Source of the DNA: Heyndrickxia sporothermodurans
Lineage (GTDB): Bacteria; Bacillota; Bacilli; Bacillales; Bacillaceae_C
Length of the DNA stretch: 64,000 nt
Assembly: GCA_018333075.1 (NCBI GenBank)
Contig: BORH01000002.1
Span: 372,001 to 436,000 of the forward strand
Direction: 5' to 3'
How positions within the stretch are numbered: the stretch's first letter is position 1; the number at the start of each line of letters is the position of its first letter. Below, in pieces: positions 38,022 to 46,655 of this stretch. Both the position numbers and the translations under genes were made by a program. The notes under the pieces were generated by a model, which saw only the letters and a program-made list of their open reading frames with translations, was not told where the DNA came from and searched no databases.

Positions 38022-38041
38022 AAGTTTTTCCTAATAGCAAA

Positions 38042-38083
38042 TGTCAGGCATCATACTTTAATAATATAGTATGATGCCTGACA
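38042..38083. terminator. Perfect 16-bp inverted repeat between convergent genes
   Basis: TGTCAGGCATCATACT (38042-38057) and AGTATGATGCCTGACA (38068-38083) are perfectly complementary around a 10-nt loop. The following CTTATCA resembles the repeat elements at 14444 and 16402. Confidence 0.8.
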
Positions 38084-38098
38084 CTTATCAAAAGTCCA

Positions 38099-38869
38099 TT
38101 ATGCTTTTACTGCTTTCAGAATCATTGCTTCAGCTTTAAATGAAATGATTTCTTGATTAATAGTTTCTATACTAAACTTTTTCTTAATGTTTGATTTAGC
38201 CTTCAACATATAATTTGATAATTCACTCTTTTCAACAGAAGATAAGTTCATTCGATCACACCATGGATTAAATTTAAAGCTCTTTTCAAAACAATGGAGG
38301 TCGCGTAAGAGAAAACCATTTTGTTCTAGCATACAAATCCATTCCGTTTTTTTCCAAGCCCTAAAATGACTATAATCTCTTTTTTTCTCTACAAAATTAT
38401 AAAAATGATCCTGTTCATCATTTTCTGGTGATATATTATCATCTAAAATAAATTGTCCACCAACTTTTAATACCCTATATGTTTCCTCGATAAACTGCTT
38501 CACATGTGGAAAATGATGAGGAGCAATTCTACATGTCACAATATCCAATTTTTCATTATCAAAAGGTAGGTTTTCAGCATCTCCTTGAATAAATTCTACA
38601 TTATCATTTCCAGATCCATTCACAAATGCTTTGGCAGCTTGTAACATTTCTGGAGTTAAATCAAGTGCTACTAACTTTTTCACATGTGGCGCAAATAGAT
38701 TAGCAGTATGGCCGCCACCCGTTGCAATATCTAATACTGTTTCATTCCCAGTGATATTTGTTAATCCTAACATGACTTCAAGATCTTTTCCTTTTTTATG
38801 AATGTCACTTGTTACATAAGAATTTGCTGCCCTTCCAAATTGTTTTTGTACATCATTTTTATTATCCAT
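38099..38869 (-). CDS. Class I SAM-dependent methyltransferase (UbiE-like)
   Basis: A 256-residue methyltransferase. N-terminal QFGRAANSYVTSDIHKKG and motif I TVLDIATGGGHTANLFAP, with VVLDLTPEML-like motif II (VALDLTPEML) and motif III RVLKVGGQFIL; the segment CRIAPHHFPHVKQFIEETYR is common in this group. The ATG at 38869 follows AGAGGGG; upstream in-frame ATGs lack a ribosome binding site. Substrate unknown. Monocistronic. Confidence 0.9.
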   Translation of the reverse strand: MDNKNDVQKQFGRAANSYVTSDIHKKGKDLEVMLGLTNITGNETVLDIATGGGHTANLFAPHVKKLVALDLTPEMLQAAKAFVNGSGNDNVEFIQGDAENLPFDNEKLDIVTCRIAPHHFPHVKQFIEETYRVLKVGGQFILDDNISPENDEQDHFYNFVEKKRDYSHFRAWKKTEWICMLEQNGFLLRDLHCFEKSFKFNPWCDRMNLSSVEKSELSNYMLKAKSNIKKKFSIETINQEIISFKAEAMILKAVKA

Positions 38870-39031
38870 TTTAGCCCCTCTTTTCCTATTTGGTAAATTT
38901 AGCATAAACCCTTTCTTACATAAGATAAATAACAAGTTTTTTATAATTAAACATAACCAAAACTTATCACTTCAAGATGTGTAATAAAGTAAGCAATAAT
39001 TATCCATACTAGGAATAATGAGGTGAATACC

Positions 39032-39232
39032 ATGGGATGGATAGACTCTTTTTCATATTGGAAAATGGAAAGATATGAAAAATATTTAATGACTATGCAG
39101 AATTTAGGGGAATGTCCAGATTGTAAAGGTAAAGGTTTCACTATACCTTATAGTGTCTATGCTGCAGCTTATGAATGCCCAAGCTGTAATGGAAGCGGAC
39201 TTTATTCAGACTGGTTTGAGGTAAATGGATAG
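39032..39232 (+). CDS. Small DnaJ-type zinc-finger protein
   Basis: A 66-residue protein whose C-terminal half holds two CxxCxGxG-like units, CPDCKGKG and CPSCNGSG, the pairing that binds one zinc ion in DnaJ-type fingers. The N-terminal 25 residues are aromatic and helical (WIDSFSYWKMERYEKYL). No J-domain is present. The ATG at 39032 follows AATGAGGTGA; a GTG at 39023 overlaps this SD. Possibly a redox or chaperone accessory, but no family function is known to me. A strong terminator follows 5 nt after the stop. Confidence 0.75.
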   Translation: MGWIDSFSYWKMERYEKYLMTMQNLGECPDCKGKGFTIPYSVYAAAYECPSCNGSGLYSDWFEVNG

Positions 39233-39237
39233 AAAAA

Positions 39238-39262
39238 GACGCCTAAATCCGTAGGCGTCTTT
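39238..39262 (+). terminator. Terminator of the small zinc-finger gene
   Basis: GACGCCTA (39239-39246) and TAGGCGTC (39252-39259) form a strong stem followed by TTTC, preceded by AAAAA. Confidence 0.85.
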
Positions 39263-39662
39263 CAAAAACTTAATTTGCGGCGAAAGATCCGTATAACCAC
39301 ATTTATACGTTTTAGCAAATGCTAAATATTCGACTTATGCAAATAGCTCATCGCTTTTTTAAGATATCATAGCAGCAATAAAAAAACAAGTTTTTTTCAA
39401 AAACATATACGAACTTCACAGCTTTAAGTCTTATCTTTCCTCTCCAAAAATATCCAACTAAGAAATTTCCGCATTAAATAAGCATTATTCGGTTTAAATC
39501 ATATAATTTTATTATTTTATACTATTTTGAAATATCTTTCAAAAATAGAAAATTTCTTCATTTTATATATTTAGCCCACTTTTTATTTGTCTAATTTCAA
39601 TTTTTATATTATATTTTAATAACAATGGTTACGTTATCGATTTTGTTTTTTGGGGGGATTTT
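39263..39662 (+). other. 400-nt spacer with a possible structured RNA (39277-39360)
   Basis: The stretch has no gene I can support. At 39277-39360 it shows two consecutive stems, CGTATAA/TTATACG (39290-39309) and TTTAGC/GCTAAA (39311-39326). GCGA (39280-39283) could pair with TCGC (39351-39354), and a T6 run follows. It resembles a small terminated RNA but matches no riboswitch consensus I know. The rest to 39640 is AT-rich upstream region of gltP. Confidence 0.35.
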
Positions 39663-40913
39663 ATGAAAAAAATAGGATTAGCTTGGCAAATATTAATTGG
39701 ACTAGTCCTCGGAATTATTATTGGGGCTATTTTTTATGGAAGTCCCGAAATTGGGAAGTATCTACAGCCTATTGGTGATATTTTCTTAAGATTAATAAAA
39801 ATGATTGTTATTCCAATTGTTATTTCTAGCATCATTGTCGGAATAGCAAGTGTAGGAGATGCAAAACATCTAGGAAAACTTGGCGGGAAAACCATTTTAT
39901 ATTTTGAGATTGTTACAACGATTGCCATTTTAGTAGGACTACTAGTTGCAAATGTTTTCCATCCTGGTACTGGTGTAAACCGATCATCTTTACAAAAAGT
40001 GGACATCGGTTCCTATGTTGACACAGCGAAAGAAGTTGAAAGTCATGGATTTGCAGATACAATCGTTAATATTGTTCCAAAAAACATATTTGAAGCCTTT
40101 CTTCATGGTGATATGCTTGCCATTATTTTCTTTTCCGTTTTATTTGGATTAGGAGTAGCTGCAATTGGTGAGAAAGGAAAACCAGTGCTAGCCTTTTTTC
40201 AAGGTACTGCAGAAACAATGTTCTATGTTACGAATGTAGTTATGAAATTTGCACCATTTGGAGTTTTTGCATTAATTGGTGTTACCGTTTCCACATTTGG
40301 ACTAGAATCATTAATCCCATTAGGAAAGCTCGTCATTACTGTATATTTAACTATGGCTGGGTTTATCATAATTGTATTAGGTGCTATTGCCAAGCTAGTA
40401 GGAGTGAATATTTTTCACCTAATCCGTCTACTAAAGGACGAAATTATTTTGGGTTATTCAACTGCCAGCTCTGAGGCTGTCTTGCCTAAAATTATGGAAA
40501 AAATGGAGAAATTCGGCTGTCCTAAAGCAATTACTTCATTTGTCATTCCTACGGGATACTCATTTAATTTAGATGGTTCCACCTTATATCAAGCTTTAGC
40601 TGCGGTCTTTATTGCTCAAATGTATGGAATTGATTTATCCTTCTCACAGCAGCTATCCCTTGTACTAGTATTAATGGTTACTTCAAAAGGAATAGCTGGG
40701 GTACCAGGTGTATCATTTGTTGTACTTCTAGCCACTTTAGGTACAGTTGGTATACCTATTGAAGGGCTTGCATTTATTGCTGGTATTGACCGAATTCTTG
40801 ATATGGCAAGAACGGTTGTAAACATTGTGGGAAATTCCTTAGGAGCTATTGTTATTTCAAAATGGGAAGGACAATTTAAGCAAAATAAGGAAATATTTAA
40901 TTCGGAATCTTAG
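39663..40913 (+). CDS. gltP: GltP/GltT-type dicarboxylate/amino acid:cation symporter
   Basis: A 416-residue membrane protein of the glutamate transporter fold that imports glutamate/aspartate or dicarboxylates with H+ or Na+. Family features: the serine-rich hairpin GYSTASSEAVLPKIMEKME, the substrate motif [16 protein letters not shown] (NLDG), SKGIAGVPGVSFVVLLATL, and AGIDRILDMARTVVNIVGN in TM8. The residues are intact throughout, unlike the dctA remnant at 12556-13141. The ATG follows GGGGGGAT. A strong terminator follows. Close to B. subtilis GltP/GltT; the exact substrate is uncertain. Confidence 0.92.
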   Translation: MKKIGLAWQILIGLVLGIIIGAIFYGSPEIGKYLQPIGDIFLRLIKMIVIPIVISSIIVGIASVGDAKHLGKLGGKTILYFEIVTTIAILVGLLVANVFHPGTGVNRSSLQKVDIGSYVDTAKEVESHGFADTIVNIVPKNIFEAFLHGDMLAIIFFSVLFGLGVAAIGEKGKPVLAFFQGTAETMFYVTNVVMKFAPFGVFALIGVTVSTFGLESLIPLGKLVITVYLTMAGFIIIVLGAIAKLVGVNIFHLIRLLKDEIILGYSTASSEAVLPKIMEKMEKFGCPKAITSFVIPTGYSFNLDGSTLYQALAAVFIAQMYGIDLSFSQQLSLVLVLMVTSKGIAGVPGVSFVVLLATLGTVGIPIEGLAFIAGIDRILDMARTVVNIVGNSLGAIVISKWEGQFKQNKEIFNSES

Positions 40914-40927
40914 TCTATGGAGTTAGA

Positions 40928-40955
40928 AGAGATCCCTCAATAAGGGATCTCTTTT
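40928..40955. terminator. Terminator of gltP
   Basis: AGAGATCCCT...AGGGATCTCT stem followed by TTTA, located between the convergent gltP and acyl-CoA ligase genes. Confidence 0.85.
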
Positions 40956-40966
40956 ATTTATTCTTA

Positions 40967-42559
40967 TTAATTGACAAACCTTTCATGCTCTTTCCAAAAT
41001 TCGTTTCTTAATCGTACTTTTTGAATTTTACCCGATGCTGTTTTTGGAAGCTCATCAACAAAGCTTACTGAAGTTGGAGCTTTAAAATGGGCCATCTTTT
41101 GTCTTGCAAATTCAATTAAATCCTTTTCATCAAAGGTGTATCCTTCACGCTTTACTATCACTGCAAGAGGTGTTTCTCCCCATTTCTCATGAGGAATCGC
41201 AATAATTGCAGCTTCTAAAACACCAGGGTGCTCATAAAGTATTCCTTCAACTTCAATCGAAGAAATATTTTCTCCTCCACTAATAATAATATCCTTTTTC
41301 CTATCGACTATTTCGATGTTACCGTTTTCATCAATGATTGCCATATCACCTGTATGATACCAGCCATTCCATATCACTTGATTTGTTGCCTCTTCATTTT
41401 TCCAATACCCTAGCATGACACCATTACTTTTTGCGACAATTTCACCTATCTCTTTACCGTTCTTAGCTACTTCTTCCCCCTTTCCATTCACTACTCTTAC
41501 ATCACAGCCTATCATTTCATAACCAGCCTTTGCTTTCATACGGTATTGAGTCTCTTTTGCTTCATTTTGATGATGAACACGAATATTAGATGTCGTAATA
41601 AGAGGAGAAGCTTCTGTCATTCCATATACTTGAATAAACTCCCAGCCAAGCTGCTCTTCTACTCTCGAAACAAAAGAAGGAGGTGGTGCCGATCCAGCAA
41701 TAACCACACGAATTGCTTGTTCAATTTTTGGTTTATGCTGCTCATAATATTGCAGAAGTGAGTTTAATACAGCAGGAGCCATATGGATTATAGTCACTTT
41801 GTACTTTTGAATTTTTTCAAAAATCTTATCTGGTCTAATCTGTTTTAATGTAACATGTGTTGCACCATTCGCTGTATAATAAAAGGGAGATCCCCAGCCA
41901 TTTACATGAAACATTGGCAATACATGCAATAATACATCCCGATCAGATACTCGTAAATGATGCATAGTACTAAGTGCATGCAAGTAATTATTTCGATGAG
42001 TTAACATAACTCCTTTCGGCTTCCCTGTCGTGCCACTCGTATATAAAATATTGGCTACATCTTGTTCATCAAGCTCTGCCCTTGAAAACGAAGATGTTGG
42101 AAATTGTTTAAGCCATGACTCATACCATAAATCACCAGGCTCTAACTCGACTGCTTGATCGCCATGGACAATAATTTGTTTAACTGAGCAAAGCTGATTT
42201 CTGACTGGACGAATCAAATCATATAAATCTTCATCGACAAAGAAGATTTCACTTTCGCTATGATTAAGAATATATGAATAATCATTTGGAGTTAATCGTG
42301 TATTAAGTGGAACCATGATCCCTCCTAATTGAAAAACACCATAGAATCCCTCTAGCATTTCTAATGTATTAGGAGCTAAATAGGCAATTCGATCTCCTTT
42401 CTTTACTTGAAGTGATTGTAAGCCATGGGATAACTGGTTCACTCGGCTATTCAATTCTTCATAGGTAAATGTCCCCTTTTCATCAATCACTGCAGTTTTA
42501 CTACCGTATAATTTTACAGCTCTATCAAGAAATTGTGTTAGAACGAGTGGAACGAACAT
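40967..42559 (-). CDS. AMP-forming long-chain acyl-CoA ligase family protein
   Basis: A 530-residue ANL-superfamily enzyme that activates a carboxylic acid with ATP and CoA. Motifs: the AMP-binding loop YTSGTTGKPKGVMLTHRN, YGMTEASP, GWYHTGDMAIID, DRKKDIIISGGENISS and the catalytic lysine in LPKTASGKIQKVRLR. Similar to the B. subtilis LcfB/YngI type. It begins at an ATG after AGGAGGATG and is divergent from an SRPBCC gene. The chain-length preference cannot be read from the sequence; medium- or long-chain fatty acids are likely. Confidence 0.9.
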   Translation of the reverse strand: MFVPLVLTQFLDRAVKLYGSKTAVIDEKGTFTYEELNSRVNQLSHGLQSLQVKKGDRIAYLAPNTLEMLEGFYGVFQLGGIMVPLNTRLTPNDYSYILNHSESEIFFVDEDLYDLIRPVRNQLCSVKQIIVHGDQAVELEPGDLWYESWLKQFPTSSFSRAELDEQDVANILYTSGTTGKPKGVMLTHRNNYLHALSTMHHLRVSDRDVLLHVLPMFHVNGWGSPFYYTANGATHVTLKQIRPDKIFEKIQKYKVTIIHMAPAVLNSLLQYYEQHKPKIEQAIRVVIAGSAPPPSFVSRVEEQLGWEFIQVYGMTEASPLITTSNIRVHHQNEAKETQYRMKAKAGYEMIGCDVRVVNGKGEEVAKNGKEIGEIVAKSNGVMLGYWKNEEATNQVIWNGWYHTGDMAIIDENGNIEIVDRKKDIIISGGENISSIEVEGILYEHPGVLEAAIIAIPHEKWGETPLAVIVKREGYTFDEKDLIEFARQKMAHFKAPTSVSFVDELPKTASGKIQKVRLRNEFWKEHERFVN

Positions 42560-42668
42560 ACTTCATCCTCCTAATCTATTTAACAGATAATATAGACTAT
42601 TATAACATTTCTGAATTAAAAGGATATATATCTTTTGAATATAGTCCAACATTTAAAGGAGGAATCTT

Positions 42669-43100
42669 ATGCCAATTCTTACAAATAAACAATTTATTTA
42701 TGCACCTATTGAAATTTGCTTTGACCTTGCTAGAAATGTTGACATACATACCAAAACTACAGCTTCTTCAAAAGAAAAAGCTGTTGGTGGAGTAACTGTA
42801 GGATTATTGGAAGAAGGCGATATTGTCACATGGGAAGCCACGCACTTTTGTATTAAACAACGTTTAACTGCAAAAATAGGATTATTGGAGAGACCTCATA
42901 TATTTGTAGATATAATGCTAAAAGGTGCCTTTCATTCCTTTGAACATACACATCATTTCATTCAATATGAAAATGGGACAATGATGATTGATACATTTAA
43001 ATACAAATCTCCCCTTGGTCCTTTAGGAAAACTGGCAGATAAATTATTTTTGAAGAGATATATGAAATATTTCCTGTCATCAAGGGCTCGCAATTTATAA
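42669..43100 (+). CDS. SRPBCC family (START-like) protein
   Basis: A 143-residue protein starting INAPI-like (KQFIYAPIEICFDLARNVDIH), which is typical of the bacterial SRPBCC/cell-division-inhibitor SulA-like group. Further conserved parts are VTWEATHFCIKQRLT, GAFHSFEHTHHF and SPLGPLGKLADKLFLKRYM. It probably binds a lipid or other hydrophobic ligand. AAAGGAGGAA precedes the ATG. It is divergent from the acyl-CoA ligase gene, possibly sharing a promoter region (42560-42668) with it. Confidence 0.85.
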   Translation: MPILTNKQFIYAPIEICFDLARNVDIHTKTTASSKEKAVGGVTVGLLEEGDIVTWEATHFCIKQRLTAKIGLLERPHIFVDIMLKGAFHSFEHTHHFIQYENGTMMIDTFKYKSPLGPLGKLADKLFLKRYMKYFLSSRARNL

Positions 43101-43153
43101 GAAATAGCCGAAACAGACAAAGATGAAAATAAATAAAAAAACAAAAACTCGAT

Positions 43154-43492
43154 TTATACTTTCATTAAATAGGATAATAGTAATGTTAATATTGAAACTC
43201 CAAGAAAAATTGCAGCAAGATTGTTTCTACCTGAAAAAAACAATGCTGCAGTAGCCAAAGTAAAAATAATAACTTTTAAGATAAATTGTAAAAAGGGTGA
43301 AACAGGAAAGTTTGCTTTTGGAGCTAAATACATGCCCCAGAAGACTGCAATGGATACTGGTGAACCTATTCCACATAATACTTTTAAAAATATTCCTTTA
43401 TCTAAAGAAAAACCCCAATAAGTAAAGGAGGCAAGTGTAGCTAATTCTACCAAAAACAATATTAACAATAATATATATTGAAAGATAATCAT
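43154..43492 (-). CDS. YrdB/DUF2568 family membrane protein
   Basis: A 112-residue protein with four hydrophobic helices. It carries the DUF2568 pattern LVELATLASFTYWGFS, then KVLCGIGSPVSIAVFWGMYLAPKA. B. subtilis YrdB is of the same size and pattern; its function is unknown. AAGGAG precedes the ATG. The gene stands alone between the SRPBCC gene and the metallo-hydrolase operon. Confidence 0.85.
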   Translation of the reverse strand: MIIFQYILLLILFLVELATLASFTYWGFSLDKGIFLKVLCGIGSPVSIAVFWGMYLAPKANFPVSPFLQFILKVIIFTLATAALFFSGRNNLAAIFLGVSILTLLLSYLMKV

Positions 43493-43595
43493 ATCAGTCT
43501 CTCCTTAATGATAAAATTAAAAGTATAGAACATTATACTTTAATAGATGAAAAGACTAATATAAAAATTTATACTAGTCTTCCAATAGAGTCAGA

Positions 43596-44273
43596 TCAAA
43601 CATATTTTTCATTCATGCGTTTTATATAATTATTTACCTGTTTTGCAGGATTAAAAACTGACATTCCATGGCAAATTTCTAATCTTTTTGGCTGTAACTG
43701 CTCCAAAATCGTACTACTTTTCACAGCTTTTTTCATGTCTGCTGTAAACATTGGCATAGGCTGATGTAGTTTTCCTTTTTTTGATGTAAACAGGTCACCT
43801 GCAAGTAACACCCCATCCTTTTCATGATAATAAGCGACATGACCGGGCGAGTGACCAGGTGTTAAATATGGTGTAAGTCCCCCAATTGTTAGCATCTTCC
43901 CTTTGTCATCAGCTTCCAAAGGGTGAATCACTTGACTAGCTAAAGTTTTTTCTGGCTTTTTTCTTCCTGGGTATGGAGCTTCTCCTACCGCATAAGGAAT
44001 TTCTATCGGATGTGCATAAATAGGTATGTCTTTTCCTATTTTAATCTTATTAATTGCCCCAACATGATCGGAGTGTCCATGGGTCAAAAGAATTCTTTGC
44101 AATGGTCCCACATCCAGTTTATTCACACTCTTTACTATCCCTTTTGCCATGAAAGGTACACCTGCATCTACTAACGTAACTCCATCTTGATCTGCTACAA
44201 GCCAAACATGAATAGGTATGATACACCATGTTTTAATACTCCAAATATGTTCAGAAATCTGTTTTAATTTCAT
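43596..44273 (-). CDS. MBL-fold metallo-hydrolase
   Basis: A 225-residue metallo-beta-lactamase-fold hydrolase. The metal motif is THGHSDHVGAI, with PGHSPGHVAYYHEKDGVLLAGDL holding the second His and the bridging Asp, and a late H in LEICHGMS. No signal sequence. It is translated by overlap from the TetR gene (ATGA, 4 nt), so it is under the same operator and is likely to process the compound sensed by that regulator. Members vary in activity (lactonase, thioesterase, glyoxalase II-like); this one is not assignable further. Confidence 0.9.
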   Translation of the reverse strand: MKLKQISEHIWSIKTWCIIPIHVWLVADQDGVTLVDAGVPFMAKGIVKSVNKLDVGPLQRILLTHGHSDHVGAINKIKIGKDIPIYAHPIEIPYAVGEAPYPGRKKPEKTLASQVIHPLEADDKGKMLTIGGLTPYLTPGHSPGHVAYYHEKDGVLLAGDLFTSKKGKLHQPMPMFTADMKKAVKSSTILEQLQPKRLEICHGMSVFNPAKQVNNYIKRMNEKYV

Positions 44274-44908
44274 TTATTTTCATCCCCTTTAATTAATTTC
44301 CCTTTAAATCCTAAAATTAATATTTCAACTGATTCATCAAATGTCTCAATTAATCTTTCCATTAATACTTCTACCGGCTCATGTAGATAAGAATATGTGT
44401 TAATAATTCCATTTAAGTGATAGAAAAATATTCTTGAAAAACTTAGTAATTGTTTTTCATCTTCAATATTCAAGCATTCCTGTAGCATTTGTTTAATCAT
44501 TTCAAATAATTTAATTCTAAGTTTATTTATCTCTAATTCAGGATCATCCTCATCCACTCTTGTTGATTTAGCATTAATAAAAACAAAATACATATTTTGG
44601 TTTAATAAACTAAACCGAATGAACTCACTACTAATTTTTTTTAATCGTTCAATTGAAGATAAAGTTGTTTTTTCAGAAATTTGTACTAACTGTTGATATA
44701 ATTCTAATAATCTTGGCATGGATAACTGATGAAGTAATGCTTCTTTATCTTTAAAGTAAATATAGATAGTGGTATGGGAACAACCTGCCTTTTTAGCAAT
44801 TTGCCGCATTGTAACTGAATCAAATCCTTGATTAGAAAATAATTCTTTTGCAGCCGATAAAATCATTCTCTTCGTTTCTTCTGAGCGCATTTCCTTTTTA
44901 TTTACCAT
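44270..44908 (-). CDS. TetR/AcrR family regulator
   Basis: A 212-residue repressor. The N-terminal HTH reads ILSAAKELFSNQGFDSVTMR then IAKKAGCSHTTIYIYFKDKE; the C-terminal half is the helical ligand-binding domain. It heads a two-gene operon with an MBL-fold hydrolase, and a 39-bp palindrome lies 37 nt upstream of its start. Autoregulation and control of the hydrolase are inferred. An upstream SD AAAGAGTGAT is modest. Confidence 0.93.
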   Translation of the reverse strand: MVNKKEMRSEETKRMILSAAKELFSNQGFDSVTMRQIAKKAGCSHTTIYIYFKDKEALLHQLSMPRLLELYQQLVQISEKTTLSSIERLKKISSEFIRFSLLNQNMYFVFINAKSTRVDEDDPELEINKLRIKLFEMIKQMLQECLNIEDEKQLLSFSRIFFYHLNGIINTYSYLHEPVEVLMERLIETFDESVEILILGFKGKLIKGDENK

Positions 44909-44945
44909 AAGCTTTAATCACTCTTTCTATTTTTATAACCACCGG

Positions 44946-44984
44946 TTACTAACCGTTGGTTATATTATAACCGATGGTTAGTAA
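44946..44984 (-). promoter_or_regulatory. TetR operator, 39-bp palindrome
   Basis: TTACTAACCGTTGGTTATA (44946-44964) faces TATAACCGATGGTTAGTAA (44966-44984). The arms match at 17 of 19 positions about a single central T. Each arm contains its own AACC-N3-GGTT dyad, so two dimers could bind. Located just upstream of the TetR gene start. Confidence 0.8.
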
Positions 44985-45218
44985 TAAATCAATAGGTTTT
45001 TTTATTTATTTTCAAAATATTTATTTTGTGGGGAAATATATGTTTATTTAAATCTAGTAATCAATCAAGTAGTTTTATATTTTGGCGTTCGCTATCTTTT
45101 TTGGGGCGTAGCCCGCTTTTTTTATGTCGTTGACCGCTCATTATCGGGCGTAATCTTCATAAATTGGCGCATAGATCTTAAACAATGCAATTTTTTCTTC
45201 ATTAGCTATTTTCTATAG
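44985..45218. other. Gene-free spacer with a GC-richer block
   Basis: Between the TetR operator and the argH 3' end no gene is supportable. The block 45081-45180 is markedly GC-richer than its surroundings and contains recurring GGCGT/GGGCGTA words (GGCGTTCGC, GGGGCGTAGCCCGC, CGGGCGTA, TTGGCGCATAG). It may be a decayed dispersed repeat. Confidence 0.4.
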
Positions 45219-45247
45219 AAAAAGACCCATTCATAATGAACAGGTCT
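45219..45247 (-). terminator. Terminator after argGH
   Basis: Minus-strand AGACCTGTTCAT...ATGAATGGGTCT stem-loop followed by TTTTTC, 11 nt after the argH stop codon. Confidence 0.75.
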
Positions 45248-45257
45248 ACCTTAATCG

Positions 45258-46631
45258 TTATTTCATTTTATGTTCAGCTAATTGAATTTGCTGTAGTACT
45301 TGTGAAATAGATGTCCCACCAAAGCTGTTTCTTGCCTCTACAACATGCTTTGGCTGAAGAACTTTAAAAATATCTTCTGCAAATAAAGAACTAAATTGTT
45401 GATATTCATCTAAAGTTAGTTCAAAAAGATATTTATTGTGTTGAATAGCATAAAGAACAGTTTTTCCAATAATTTCATGCGCCTGACGGAAAGGGAGTCC
45501 TTTTGTAACTAAGTAGTCTGCTAAATCTGTTGCATTGGAATAATCCTGTGAAACAGCAGAATACATTTTTTCCTTATTTACCACCATTGTTTCAATCATC
45601 GGAGCTAATAATCGAAGAGAACCATTTAGTGTTTCCACCGTATCCAGCATTCCTTCTTTATCTTCCTGCATATCCTTATTATAAGCTAATGGTAAGCCTT
45701 TTAGTACGGTTAATAGTCCAATTAGATTTCCATATACTCTTCCTGTTTTGCCACGCAAAAGCTCGGGAACATCTGGGTTCTTCTTTTGTGGCATAATACT
45801 AGATCCAGTACAAAATGAATCATCTAATTCAATAAATTGATATTCCTGACTTGACCATATGACTAATTCTTCTGATATTCTAGAAATATGTGTCATGATG
45901 ATAGATGCGATTGATAAAAATTCCACGATAAAATCTCTGTCGCTAACTGCATCTAAGCTATTCGGATAAACTGTTTCAAACCCTAACAGTTCTGCTGTTC
46001 GATTTCTATCAATTGGGAAAGTTGTACCCGCAAGTGCACCCGCCCCCAATGGAAGCCAATTGATTCTCTTTATACTATCCACTAATCTTTCCTTATCTCT
46101 TTCAAACATCCAAAAGTAAGCGAGTAAATGATGGGCAAATAAAATTGGTTGAGCTCTTTGTAAATGTGTATATCCAGGCATAATTGTTTCAGTATGTTCC
46201 TTTGCCTGTATAAGTAATGCATTCTGAACACTTTTAACTAGTTCAATTAATTCCAATGTTTGCTTCCGTAAATAAAGGTGCATATCTGTAGCTACTTGAT
46301 CATTTCTGCTTCTTCCTGTATGCAGTTTTCCTCCAACAGGTCCAACTTCTTCTAATAAAAGTTTTTCAATATTCATATGAATATCTTCATCTTCAACAGA
46401 AAATTGAACCTCATTATTCAGTATCTGTTTCTCAATTTTTTTCAATCCTTGCTTAATTACTTCGACATCATCCATTGGAATAATTTCGCATTCACCAAGC
46501 ATTTGAACATGTGCTAAACTGCCTTCAATATCTTCTAACGCGAGCTTTTGATCAAATGAAATAGAGGCAGTAAAGCTCTCAACTAATTCATTTGTTTCCT
46601 TTGTAAAGCGTCCGCCCCAAAGCTTACTCAT
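45258..46631 (-). CDS. argH: Argininosuccinate lyase
   Basis: Last enzyme of arginine synthesis: argininosuccinate to arginine and fumarate. The signature [12 protein letters not shown] is intact; N-terminal [20 protein letters not shown], and [17 protein letters not shown] in the active site are typical. 457 residues, normal. The ATG at 46631 follows GTAGGAGG; an upstream start at 46652 has no SD. It follows argG by 24 nt in a two-gene unit ending in a terminator. Confidence 0.97.
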   Translation of the reverse strand: MSKLWGGRFTKETNELVESFTASISFDQKLALEDIEGSLAHVQMLGECEIIPMDDVEVIKQGLKKIEKQILNNEVQFSVEDEDIHMNIEKLLLEEVGPVGGKLHTGRSRNDQVATDMHLYLRKQTLELIELVKSVQNALLIQAKEHTETIMPGYTHLQRAQPILFAHHLLAYFWMFERDKERLVDSIKRINWLPLGAGALAGTTFPIDRNRTAELLGFETVYPNSLDAVSDRDFIVEFLSIASIIMTHISRISEELVIWSSQEYQFIELDDSFCTGSSIMPQKKNPDVPELLRGKTGRVYGNLIGLLTVLKGLPLAYNKDMQEDKEGMLDTVETLNGSLRLLAPMIETMVVNKEKMYSAVSQDYSNATDLADYLVTKGLPFRQAHEIIGKTVLYAIQHNKYLFELTLDEYQQFSSLFAEDIFKVLQPKHVVEARNSFGGTSISQVLQQIQLAEHKMK

Positions 46632-46655
46632 TATATTGCCTCCTACTACCATTTA

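Noticed and set aside
39263-39662. Known riboswitch or T-box upstream of gltP
   Set aside because: No T-box AGGGTGGNACC motif or recognised riboswitch core could be found; only a tentative unknown RNA is reported.
45081-45180. Plus-strand reading frame across the GC-rich block
   Set aside because: No start codon with SD and no family-like features; compositional anomaly is better explained as a repeat.
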